From an uncultured Prevotellaceae bacterium (GTDB lineage Bacteria > Bacteroidota > Bacteroidia > Bacteroidales > Bacteroidaceae), in NCBI GenBank assembly GCA_900316445.1, contig ONCZ01000023.1:1-64000 (forward strand): DNA of 64,000 bases, written 5' to 3'. Every line of letters begins with the position of its first letter. Within the stretch, counting starts at the first letter, position 1. Both the position numbers and the translations under genes were made by a program. Of this stretch, positions 48,810 to 56,545 are shown one piece after another. Below the pieces are notes generated by a model that was not told where the DNA came from, ran no database searches, and saw nothing but the letters and a program-made list of their open reading frames with translations.

Positions 48810-49283
48810 ATGAAAACCAATTTGTTTTTCTAGAAGAGCTTGAAGACCGCAGCGGCCTTTCTGTTCGTCGTGATCATTTCTGCAGGCTGTGCGGCCTGCT
48901 CCGCCAATGAAGACAATCCGTCGTCGGCGCCTGATAACGTTTCGGCCATTGCCGATGCCGTGTGGGAGTTCAGCCAGAGCCACCCGGACGGGTTCACCAT
49001 TGACATTCGTACGATGACCGAGCCGACGGAGGGCATCGCCGTGAGCTATGCCGCTACGCAGAACAGCCACTCGCGCGACCAGCTCGACTTTGTGGTTGAA
49101 CACGCCTTGCAGCACGACGGCTATGTGAGCGGCTGGCTTAACACAGAAAACGTCCTTTACTATTTTGACAGTTCCAAACTGTTTCCTGAGGACCAGCTGG
49201 AGGAAGCCCTCCAGTTTGGTAAGGAGAATGGTCAGACTTCTGTCTACATCCTGTCAACCGGTACAGACGTTTATATCAACTAA
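48810..49283 (+). pseudogene. Lipoprotein gene with an in-frame amber codon in the signal peptide
   Basis: ATG at 48810 reads MKTNLFF, then TAG at 48831, then KSLKTAAAFLFVVIISAGC-AACSANED in the same frame, with a good Bacteroidetes lipobox. Without the stop it would be a 157-residue lipoprotein. A TTG at 48840 could restart translation and still give a usable signal peptide (MKTAAAFLFVVIISAGC), so the protein may survive. The mature part has no recognised domain. A sequencing error is also possible. Confidence 0.65.
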
Positions 49284-49329
49284 TATCAAGGCCTTTATGG
49301 ATAAGTAACGAGTAACCAATATGAGTAAA

Positions 49330-49360
49330 AGAGCCCACGGGGACAGGTCCCGTGGGCTCT
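49330..49360. terminator. Bidirectional terminator between convergent genes
   Basis: AGAGCCCACGGG and CCCGTGGGCTCT, perfect 12-pair stem with TTTTGC after it, between the lipoprotein gene and the first PAP2 phosphatase. Confidence 0.8.
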
Positions 49361-49365
49361 TTTGC

Positions 49366-50082
49366 TTATTGTCTCTTTTTGAGGAATTCCTGGCGGGCGC
49401 GGCGCATCTGCTCGAGGAAACGGTCGCTGGTGTGCATCCGTGCATAGGCGGCAGCCGCTGCCAGCCGTCCGGCATCCACGTCGCTCTGCCAGTGGGCACC
49501 GACGATGACGCGGCTCTCACCGTACATCATGCCACGGGCCAGAATGGTGTCGGCACGCTCGGGATTGATCTCCGTCAGCAGCAGGGCCGACGTCCAGCCG
49601 AGGATGGTGTGGCCGGAGGGGTAGGAGAAGTTCCGGCGCAGCTCGGGCTCGAACTCCGGCGTCGCCGTGGGCTCCTGGAAGCGCACGAACGGGCGTTTGC
49701 GCTTATAGTAATACTTTGGGAAGCCGCTGATGGCCTCGCAGGTGGCCTTCGCATCCCGGAGCAGCTTCCAGATCTCGGGCGTGTTCTCCTCGGAGATGGT
49801 CAGGCCGAAGGGTTCGCTGAACTCCTGGGCGATGCACTCCAGACTATATACGGCATCGCGGATGGCAATGTCGGCCCGCTCTTTGTTCTGGCGCATCTGC
49901 TTGCCCCAGAAGTACTGCGTGATGTCGTAGGTGAAGGCCGCGCCCATGGTGTCGGGTGGGGCAGGGGCCCACTTCAGCATGTTCGGTAACTCTCTGAACG
50001 AGAAATAGGGTTCGGGTTTACTCTGTGCCTGTGCACACACGGCTGCCGTCATCAGCAGGGCCGTCATCACGTACTTCTTCAT
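49366..50082 (-). CDS. Class A acid phosphatase (PAP2/PhoN type), copy 1
   Basis: 238 residues from MKKYVMTALL at 50082. Signal peptide 1-19 (VCAQA-QS) exports it. PAP2 motifs are complete: KRKRPFVR (Lys...Arg-Pro, near 130), YPSGHT near 160 and SRVIVGAHWQSDVDAG near 195-210 with the catalytic His. It releases phosphate from organic esters in the periplasm. It is divergent from a phosphate-selective porin gene and closely related to the enzyme at 51473. Confidence 0.88.
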   Translation of the reverse strand: MKKYVMTALLMTAAVCAQAQSKPEPYFSFRELPNMLKWAPAPPDTMGAAFTYDITQYFWGKQMRQNKERADIAIRDAVYSLECIAQEFSEPFGLTISEENTPEIWKLLRDAKATCEAISGFPKYYYKRKRPFVRFQEPTATPEFEPELRRNFSYPSGHTILGWTSALLLTEINPERADTILARGMMYGESRVIVGAHWQSDVDAGRLAAAAAYARMHTSDRFLEQMRRARQEFLKKRQ

Positions 50083-50182
50083 AAGATGTCTGCGTTTATG
50101 GGTGAATGAATTGATAACTGAGGGCAAAGTTACGAAAAGTTGCCGACTTTCCCAAATTGTTGTCTTCTTTTTTTATATTTTA

Positions 50183-50214
50183 TTTGTTGTTTACAAAAAA
50201 TCGTCGTATCTTTG
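50183..50214 (+). promoter_or_regulatory. Promoter of the porin gene
   Basis: TTTG (50183-50186), 20 bp, TATCTTTG (50207-50214), full consensus; leader about 37 nt. Confidence 0.8.
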
Positions 50215-50257
50215 CAGCTGAATGACAATAGGACTATCAATTTAAAACATTAACAAG

Positions 50258-51409
50258 ATGAAGAAAAGCGTATTGACAATGATGGCTGCAGGACTGCTGA
50301 CAGTCGCCGTGGCACAGGCGCAGGAGGAACCGAAGTTCACTGCCAAGCCGTCGGGACGTATCCTGATGGACGCGGCCTACATCAACGCCCAGCATCAGGA
50401 GGGCGACCTGAAGAGCGGCGTCGGCATCCCCGATATGCGCGTCGGCGTGGGATTCAGTTACGGCCAGTGGAAAGGTAAGATCGACATGGGCTATGCTTAT
50501 GGCAAGGTGAATATGAAGGACGTGTGGGTGGAGTATGACTTCAATAAGGAGCACTTCATTCGCGGCGGTTACTTCATCCATCAGTACGGCTTCCAGAGCA
50601 GCACCAGCTCGTCGTTCAAGGAGACGATGGAGGAGCCGCAGAGCAACGCCGTGTTCAACAACGACCGTATGATCGGCGTGATGTATGAGTATTCGGCCCC
50701 GAAGTGGCTGGCGACGGCGAGTGTCGTGGTGGAGACGGACGCGATGAAGCAGACGACCGACGTGACGGGTAGCGAGGGCCTCGGCGCGATGACCAGACTG
50801 TTGTACCGTCCGAATGCGGAGCGCGGAAATATGTTCCAGGTGGGCGTGAGTGCCGGCATTGAGGGCCCCAGATACAGCAGCACGGAGGAACTGAAGCACA
50901 AGCAGTTTACGCTGAATACCCGCTGGCCGACGCGTGTGGCGAAGGTGAATTCGCAGTCGGTGGTCATAGCCGATGCGAAGACGATGTATAAGTTCTCGCC
51001 CGAGGTGATGTACTCCCGTGGGCGCTTTGCCGTGATCGGCCAGTATTTCGTCAATTCGATCACCCGCGACAACAACCTGAAGACATTTACCGGTCACGGC
51101 GGCTATGTGACGCTGCGCGGATTGGTGAAGGGTCGTGAGTATGCCCCGAATATGGGCGACGGCGGCATCGCCACACCCGATCCGGGCAATATGGAACTGT
51201 GTCTGCAGTATAACTACACGAATCTCCACGACGAGAGTGCGGGTGCCTTAGGCGGCAAGCTGCACGACTGGGCGCTCTGTTATAACTTCTATCCCAACAA
51301 GTATATGATCTGGCGTGTGCGTGCTTCTTATACCAAGGTGTTCGACCGTGCCGGTTATGAGGATAACGGGGTGACGATACTGGAGACACGATTGCAGGTG
51401 AAGTTCTGA
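50258..51409 (+). CDS. Phosphate-selective porin-type outer-membrane protein
   Basis: 383 residues. Signal peptide 1-21 (VAVAQA-QE) and alternating beta strands to a C-terminal aromatic residue (LQVKF), as in 16- to 18-stranded barrels. GRILMDAAYI and GFSYGQWKGKIDMGYAYGKVNMKDVWVEY resemble OprO/OprP proteins. Probably carries phosphate or polyphosphate through the outer membrane; its placement between two acid phosphatases supports this. Confidence 0.8.
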   Translation: MKKSVLTMMAAGLLTVAVAQAQEEPKFTAKPSGRILMDAAYINAQHQEGDLKSGVGIPDMRVGVGFSYGQWKGKIDMGYAYGKVNMKDVWVEYDFNKEHFIRGGYFIHQYGFQSSTSSSFKETMEEPQSNAVFNNDRMIGVMYEYSAPKWLATASVVVETDAMKQTTDVTGSEGLGAMTRLLYRPNAERGNMFQVGVSAGIEGPRYSSTEELKHKQFTLNTRWPTRVAKVNSQSVVIADAKTMYKFSPEVMYSRGRFAVIGQYFVNSITRDNNLKTFTGHGGYVTLRGLVKGREYAPNMGDGGIATPDPGNMELCLQYNYTNLHDESAGALGGKLHDWALCYNFYPNKYMIWRVRASYTKVFDRAGYEDNGVTILETRLQVKF

Positions 51410-51472
51410 GAAAATTAGAAAATTAGAAAATTAAAAAATTATAGAATTAAAGAATTAAAAATTGAAATAATT

Positions 51473-52288
51473 ATGAAAAAGATGATGATTTTGGCCGTGA
51501 TGATGACGGCCGGAGTATGTGCTCAGGCACAGAGTGACAAGAGTCCCGTTAATGCGTATTTCACTACCGGTGAGATGCCCGATATGGTTAAGTGGTGCCC
51601 GGCACCCCCTGACACTACCAGCGCCCAGTTCGCCTATGACATCACGCAGTACTTCTGGGGCAAGCAGATGCGCCAGAACAAGGAGCGTGCCGACATTGCC
51701 ATCCGCGATGCCGTGTACGGCCTCGACTGCATCATCCGGGAGTTCAGCGAGCCCTTCGGCCTGAAGATTTCGAAGGAGGAGACGCCTGAGATCTATAAGG
51801 TGTTGCGTGAGGGAACGGCTACGTGCGACAGCATCTGCACGCTGCCCAAGAGGTATTATATGCGTAAGCGCCCCTTTATGCGTTTCAATGAGCCGACGCT
51901 GTATCCTGCCGATGAGCCGAATCTGAAGAAGAACGGCAGCTTCCCCTCTGGTCACACGCTGTTGGGCTGGAGCTCGGCCCTGTTGCTCTCGGAGATTAAC
52001 CCCGACCGTGCCGACACCCTCTTGGCCCGTGGTCTGATGTATGGTGAGAGCCGCGTGATCGTGGGAGCCCATTGGCAGAGCGACGTGGATGCCGCCCGTC
52101 TGGCTGCTTCCGCTGCCTATGCCAGGCTGCACACCTCGGAGCGCTTCCTGGAACAGATGCGACTGGCCCGTGAGGAGTTCCGCGTGAAGACCGGTCTGGC
52201 TACCATCATCGAGATGAAGGCCTGGCAGAAGGAACAGAAGAAGCGCGCCAAGGCAGCCGCCAAAGCTGCCAAGGCTGCTGCAAGATAA
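51473..52288 (+). CDS. Class A acid phosphatase (PAP2/PhoN type), copy 2
   Basis: 271 residues with signal peptide (GVCAQA-QS) and the same motifs as copy 1: MRKRPFMR, FPSGHT and SRVIVGAHWQSDVDAA. The shared block FAYDITQYFWGKQMRQNKER marks them as duplicates. It differs by a C-terminal tail of about 30 residues rich in Ala and Lys (KRAKAAAKAAKAAAR). The tail could bind anionic wall or membrane material. It follows the porin gene after a 63-bp A/T slippage spacer, probably in the same operon. Confidence 0.88.
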   Translation: MKKMMILAVMMTAGVCAQAQSDKSPVNAYFTTGEMPDMVKWCPAPPDTTSAQFAYDITQYFWGKQMRQNKERADIAIRDAVYGLDCIIREFSEPFGLKISKEETPEIYKVLREGTATCDSICTLPKRYYMRKRPFMRFNEPTLYPADEPNLKKNGSFPSGHTLLGWSSALLLSEINPDRADTLLARGLMYGESRVIVGAHWQSDVDAARLAASAAYARLHTSERFLEQMRLAREEFRVKTGLATIIEMKAWQKEQKKRAKAAAKAAKAAAR

Positions 52289-52295
52289 AACAAAG

Positions 52296-52328
52296 AGTCC
52301 GTGGGTCGATGGCCCACGGACTTGTTTC
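52296..52328. terminator. Terminator after phosphatase copy 2
   Basis: AGTCCGTGGG pairs with CCCACGGACT (10 pairs) and TGTTTCTT follows; shared with the convergent kinase gene. Confidence 0.75.
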
Positions 52329-53159
52329 TTATTTCTTTCCGTTGATTGTATAGTCGAGTGCTGCGCCGATGGCCGTGCAGTACTGGGAGTGCTTGGGCAC
52401 GTGGAAACGGATGTCGTAGAGTTTCTCAAGCCCTGGGAACACTTCCTTGCATTGCGGCAGGAGGGAGAGGTTGCCGATAAGCACGAAGTCGCGGATGTCG
52501 CTGCCTAAGGAGGCGAGCCAGGCGGCAGAACCGATGCTCTGGAGCACCATCTTGATCAGTCCGGCGGCGATGTCTTCCTTCGAGGCGTCGCTCTGCGCTT
52601 TGGCAAAGTTGGAGGCCGTGGTGTCCATAGGCAGTCCGGGCAGGGGATGGGCGCTGATGTCGCCGATGACAAGGTCGATGTTGCGCACGTTACCCTGTTT
52701 GGCCATCGCCACCACCTGCGTGATGTCGCTCGTGTTGAGCATAATGCGGGCAAGTCCGGCCAGCGTGCCTCCGCCGACGCCGATACCGCCGATATGCTTC
52801 ATCTCGGCACCGTTGCAGCGGATGAAGGTCGTACCTGTGCCCATCGAGACGACGATGGCGTGGTCGAGCTTCGACTCGAACTTCGCACCGAGACCGTCGG
52901 CCACGAACTCCTCAGACTTGGCGGTGGGCAGTCCGTAGATGGGGGTGTCGATATAGGCTGCACCAACACCGGTGAGCATCACCTGCTCCACATCCTTCAG
53001 GTCGATGTCGTTGTCGTGCAGGTATTTGCCGAAAGCGCCATAGAGGGAGGTGATAGGGTCTGCTGCCGTGATGCTGATGGGGGCTGTGACCTTACCGTTC
53101 TTAATGCCAACAATCTTTGTGGTTGAGATACCCACGTCAATACCAATTACTATTGCCAT
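52329..53159 (-). CDS. Type II pantothenate kinase-like protein (ASKHA fold)
   Basis: 276 residues from MAIVIGIDVGISTTK at 53159. Phosphate-1 loop GIDVGISTTK at 5-14, phosphate-2 VSMGTGTTFI near 105, and GIGVGGGTLAGLARIM near 130, followed by FVLIGNLSLLP and a C-terminal QYCTAIGAALDY. This fits CoaW-type pantothenate kinases, the first step of coenzyme A synthesis; a BadF-type ATPase is the alternative. The start is set by the motif; a longer frame reads into the spacer repeats. Confidence 0.8.
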   Translation of the reverse strand: MAIVIGIDVGISTTKIVGIKNGKVTAPISITAADPITSLYGAFGKYLHDNDIDLKDVEQVMLTGVGAAYIDTPIYGLPTAKSEEFVADGLGAKFESKLDHAIVVSMGTGTTFIRCNGAEMKHIGGIGVGGGTLAGLARIMLNTSDITQVVAMAKQGNVRNIDLVIGDISAHPLPGLPMDTTASNFAKAQSDASKEDIAAGLIKMVLQSIGSAAWLASLGSDIRDFVLIGNLSLLPQCKEVFPGLEKLYDIRFHVPKHSQYCTAIGAALDYTINGKK

Positions 53160-53192
53160 AATGTTCAATGATGAATGTTCAATGTTCAATGA
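53160..53192. repeat. Slippage-type spacer repeat
   Basis: Tandem ATGTTCAATG-type units, one of several short tandem fillers between genes (see findings). Confidence 0.5.
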
Positions 53193-53200
53193 AAAAAAGA

Positions 53201-53230
53201 AACCCGGCCGCCATCACGCGAAACCGGGCT
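53201..53230 (-). terminator. Terminator of the former tRNA gene
   Basis: Minus strand AGCCCGG and CCGGGTT arms followed by TCTTTTTTTC. It stands 15 bp after the CCA-side end of the tRNA fragment. Confidence 0.6.
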
Positions 53231-53244
53231 AATGAAAGGAGGAG

Positions 53245-53291
53245 TGGTACCTCCAGGAATCGAACCGGGGACACACGGATTTTCAGTCCGA
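53245..53291 (-). pseudogene. 3' fragment of tRNA-Phe(GAA)
   Basis: The minus strand reads an anticodon arm CGGA-CTGAAAA-TCCG (anticodon GAA), variable loop, a T arm with GGTTCGATTCC, and an acceptor half GGAGGTACCA. The 5' acceptor strand and D arm are absent; unrelated A/T-rich DNA replaces them. About 47 nt remain, the size left by integration into, or deletion from, a tRNA gene. Confidence 0.85.
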
Positions 53292-53377
53292 GTACGAAGA
53301 AAAAATGAAACACAACAAGAATAAGGGAAGGAAATGCTTTTCTTTAGTATTTATTAACAAATAAATGGGCTTTAATA

Positions 53378-53466
53378 GAAACGAATGTGAATAATAAACC
53401 CTAATTTTTATAATTTTATTATTATTATTCGTGGATAAAATTATTCAGATTATTCACATTCGTTTC
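53378..53466. repeat. Inverted copies of the GAAACGAATRTGAATAAT repeat
   Basis: 53425-53466 (minus) matches 63565-63606 (plus) at 38 of 42 positions. 53378-53395 (plus) repeats the first 18 bp, so the region can form a long hairpin. It borders the start of the tRNA-side gap and the end of thiL. Confidence 0.75.
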
Positions 53467-53467
53467 T

Positions 53468-54535
53468 TTATTTCTGCAATGGGTTCCACCCTTGCGCTTT
53501 GAGCTCAAACTCCTGATTATCACGGGTTACGAGCATCTGGCCGAATTTGGCGTCGGTGATATGGCCGATGAGTTTTACACCTTCTATCTGCTCGATCTTT
53601 TCGTGGTCGCCGATGGGAACGGTGAACAAAAGTTCGTAGTCTTCGCCGCCATTCAGGGCACAGGTGGTGACATTCATATTCATCTCTTCGGCCATCACAG
53701 CTGTCTGGTAGTCGATGGGGATGTTCTTCTCGTAGATGCGACAGCCCACGCCAGACTGTTTGCAGATGTGCATCAGTTCTGACGACAGACCGTCGGAGAT
53801 GTCCATCATCGCCGTCGGGCGGATGCCGGCCTCGCGCAGCTTCTGGATGATGTCGCCACGGGCCTCGGCCTGCAGTTGGCGCTGCAGGAGATATTCCTTG
53901 CCGGCGAAATCCGGCTCGAAATGGGCAAGTTCCTCTAGGGCGCGCTTGTCATCCTTCCGTTTGGCCTCTTCCACCTGCTGGTAATAGACGCTCTTCTCGC
54001 GTTCCAACAGCTGCAGGCCCATATAGGCTGCTCCCAGGTCACCGCTGACGCAGATCAGGTCGGTGTCCTTGGCGCCGTTACGATAGACGATATCCTCTTT
54101 CCTGGCCTCGCCGATGCAGGTGATGGAGATGGCCAGCCCGGTGTAGCTCGAAGTAGTGTCGCCGCCGACGATGTCCACGCCCCATTTGTCACAGGCCAGA
54201 CGCAGACCGCTGTAGAACTGTTCCATATCCTCCACGGAGAACCGTTTGCTGAGAGCCAGCGAGACGGTCATCTGCCGGGGGGTGCCGTTCATGGCGAACA
54301 CATCGCTGATGTTCACCATCGCACTCTTATACCCGAGGTGCTGCAGGTCGATGTAGGTCAGGTCGAAATGGACACCCTCCATCAGCAGGTCGGTGGTGAC
54401 AAGTACTTCCTTATCCGGATAAGAGAGAACGGCGCAGTCGTCGCCTACGCCGTATATCGTGCTCTCGTTCTTGATCTTGATGTCTTTGGTGAGATGGTCG
54501 ATCAGGCCGAACTCTCCGAGTTTTGCTATTTCCAT
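53468..54535 (-). CDS. thiL: Thiamine-monophosphate kinase
   Basis: 355 residues. N-terminal MEIAKLGEFGLIDHL, then VGDDCAVLSY (the GDD metal site, near 31-34), VTTDLLMEGVHFDL near 46-60, VNISDVFAMNGTP near 75, and GGDTTSSYTGLAI near 120. It makes thiamine diphosphate from the monophosphate in the cytosol. It overlaps the start of its own neighbour: the PNP gene ends 10 bp inside it, so the two are coupled. Confidence 0.93.
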   Translation of the reverse strand: MEIAKLGEFGLIDHLTKDIKIKNESTIYGVGDDCAVLSYPDKEVLVTTDLLMEGVHFDLTYIDLQHLGYKSAMVNISDVFAMNGTPRQMTVSLALSKRFSVEDMEQFYSGLRLACDKWGVDIVGGDTTSSYTGLAISITCIGEARKEDIVYRNGAKDTDLICVSGDLGAAYMGLQLLEREKSVYYQQVEEAKRKDDKRALEELAHFEPDFAGKEYLLQRQLQAEARGDIIQKLREAGIRPTAMMDISDGLSSELMHICKQSGVGCRIYEKNIPIDYQTAVMAEEMNMNVTTCALNGGEDYELLFTVPIGDHEKIEQIEGVKLIGHITDAKFGQMLVTRDNQEFELKAQGWNPLQK

Positions 54536-55398
54536 TCTTCTGTGGGGTGATCGGTGTTGAATTTCTCTTTTCGCTTGCTCTCCACCTGTTCTGACTGTAC
54601 GATCATCTCCCTCATAATCGTTGTCATCAGCGGCTGGGCTTTATTGGCCGCCTTCTGTACTTCCTCGTGGCTGACCTCTACAGGAGAGTTGAAGCCGCCA
54701 AGGTCGGTGATGATGGAAATGCCGAAAGTGCGGATGCCACAATGATGGGCTACGATAACCTCCGGTACGGTGGACATACCGACAGCGTCTCCGCCCAAGA
54801 TGCGGTACATCTTATATTCTGCAGGCGTTTCAAAGGTAGGGCCTTGCACACCGACATAGACGCCGTATTTCACCCTGATCTTTTTCTCACGGGCGATCTC
54901 CGTAGCGAGTTTAATCAGTTTCTGATCATAAGTCTCGTGCATATCCGGAAAGCGCGGACCTGTGGGGAAGTTCTTTCCACGGAGGGGATGCTCGGGGAAG
55001 AAGTTGATGTGGTCGGTGATGATCATCAGGTCGCCCACAAGGAAACTTTCGTTCATACCACCGGCGGCATTGCTGACGAAAAGTGTCTTGATGCCCAGTT
55101 CGTACATCACACGGACGGGGAAAGTCACTTCTTTCATTGAGTAGCCCTCATAGTAGTGGAAGCGGCCCTTCATGGCCATGATGTCCACGCCCCCCAACTT
55201 GCCGAAGATCAGCTTGCCGCTGTGACCTTCGACCGTCGATACCGGGAAGTTGGGAATGTCCGAATAGGGAATTTCGTAGGCGTCAGTTATTTCTGAAGCT
55301 AATTGTCCGAGGCCTGTCCCCAGAACTATAGCTGTCTTTGGGCTTGTGGTCATCCGGCTTTTTAGCCAGGAGGCCGTTTCTTGAATTCTTTCGTACAT
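54526..55398 (-). CDS. Purine nucleoside phosphorylase (trimeric type I)
   Basis: 290 residues. AIVLGTGLGQL near 23-33 (phosphate loop), VEGHSGKLIFG with the His, MKGRFHYYEGYSM near 79-90, FVSNAAGGMNES near 110, and YVGVQGPTFETPAEYK near 186. All are the signatures of trimeric PNP. It phosphorolyses inosine and guanosine. It starts 116 bp inside the lpxK frame and ends inside thiL, making a compact lpxK-PNP-thiL operon. Confidence 0.92.
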   Translation of the reverse strand: MYERIQETASWLKSRMTTSPKTAIVLGTGLGQLASEITDAYEIPYSDIPNFPVSTVEGHSGKLIFGKLGGVDIMAMKGRFHYYEGYSMKEVTFPVRVMYELGIKTLFVSNAAGGMNESFLVGDLMIITDHINFFPEHPLRGKNFPTGPRFPDMHETYDQKLIKLATEIAREKKIRVKYGVYVGVQGPTFETPAEYKMYRILGGDAVGMSTVPEVIVAHHCGIRTFGISIITDLGGFNSPVEVSHEEVQKAANKAQPLMTTIMREMIVQSEQVESKRKEKFNTDHPTEEWK

Positions 55399-56479
55399 AA
55401 TTGATGATGGTTTGATTGAATGCTTTTTCCTGATCGAGCAGAATCTGGATCTTGATAGGCAAGGCGTAGAGATGGCTCTTCACCTCGTCGCTCAGACCTT
55501 CGACCTGCTTCAGACGGGCCTCGTCTTTCTCCGTAGTAATGATGAGTTTGGGCGAGGGGAGGGCGCTGAACGCTTCGTTGATACGCTCGATGTCCTTCTT
55601 CTTGAAATTGTGATGGTCGCTGAAGGCCAGCGGAGTCACCTCCTTGGCATAGGCCTTCAGATCGAGCAGCATCTGCTCAGGCGAGGCGATGCCAGTCAAC
55701 AGCAGGACATGCTGATCGGCCAGGGCCTCTGATAATGTCTGAGTACTCTGATTATTCTGAAAGACCGGTCTCAAGGTCTCGAACTCGTGAGTGGAGAAGA
55801 AGAGCTGCTGGTAGGGATAGAGGCTCATAGCCTTGGTGATGACGCGGAACTCCATCGGTTTCAGATCCTTCGGACATTTCGTGACGATCACGATGTCGGC
55901 GCGATTCTTGCTCTCTATAGGTTCCCTGAGTCGTCCTGCCGGCAACAGCTTGTCGTAGATGATTAGACGGTGGTAGTCGACGAGCAGGATGTTGATGCCC
56001 GGTTTCACATAACGGTGCTGGAAGGCGTCGTCGAGGAAGATGACATCGATGTCCTTGACGTAATCTCCGCTGGTCAGCTTCTCGATGCCCCGAGTACGTT
56101 TCTTGTCCACGGCCACGGTGATGTCGGGAAACTTGGTCTTCATCTGGTAAGGTTCGTCGCCGATGGTGCGGACGGTTGCATCTTTGTCGGCCAGCACGAA
56201 ACCGCTGGTCTTACGCTTATAGCCCCGGCTCAGCACGGCCACCTTCGCCTGATCTTTCAGCAGACGGATGAGGTATTCCACATGGGGAGTCTTGCCGGTG
56301 CCGCCGACGGTGATATTACCGACGGAGATGACCGGCGTGCTGAAAGACCGGCTTTTCAGGATGCCCATCTCGAAGAGCAGGTTTCTGAAACCGACGCCCA
56401 AGCCGTAGAGCCAACTGAGTGGCAACAGCTTTTTGTTAATGCTGATGAGGTCGCCCTCGATTCTGTCCTTACCTAACAC
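55283..56479 (-). CDS. lpxK: Tetraacyldisaccharide 4'-kinase (lipid A synthesis)
   Basis: 398 residues. Walker A GNITVGGTGKTPHVEYL near 53-69, VLSRGYKRKTSGF near 84, DDAFQHR near 150. It phosphorylates the lipid A disaccharide at the 4' position at the inner membrane. The last 35-40 residues (KPDDHKPKDSYSSGDRP...) have low-complexity character and come from the overlap with PNP. The gene seems to have lost an earlier stop and now ends inside its neighbour. Confidence 0.92.
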   Translation of the reverse strand: MLGKDRIEGDLISINKKLLPLSWLYGLGVGFRNLLFEMGILKSRSFSTPVISVGNITVGGTGKTPHVEYLIRLLKDQAKVAVLSRGYKRKTSGFVLADKDATVRTIGDEPYQMKTKFPDITVAVDKKRTRGIEKLTSGDYVKDIDVIFLDDAFQHRYVKPGINILLVDYHRLIIYDKLLPAGRLREPIESKNRADIVIVTKCPKDLKPMEFRVITKAMSLYPYQQLFFSTHEFETLRPVFQNNQSTQTLSEALADQHVLLLTGIASPEQMLLDLKAYAKEVTPLAFSDHHNFKKKDIERINEAFSALPSPKLIITTEKDEARLKQVEGLSDEVKSHLYALPIKIQILLDQEKAFNQTIINYVRKNSRNGLLAKKPDDHKPKDSYSSGDRPRTISFRNN

Positions 56480-56545
56480 TTTTACCTTCTCACCTATTTT
56501 ACCTTTTTACTTTTTTACCTTTTTACCTTTTTACTTTTTACCTTT
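56480..56545. repeat. Slippage-type spacer (TTTTTACC units)
   Basis: Repeated CTTTTTAC/CTTTTTACTTTTTTAC units between sppA and lpxK. The reverse complement of a similar filler occurs at 62397-62430. Confidence 0.7.
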
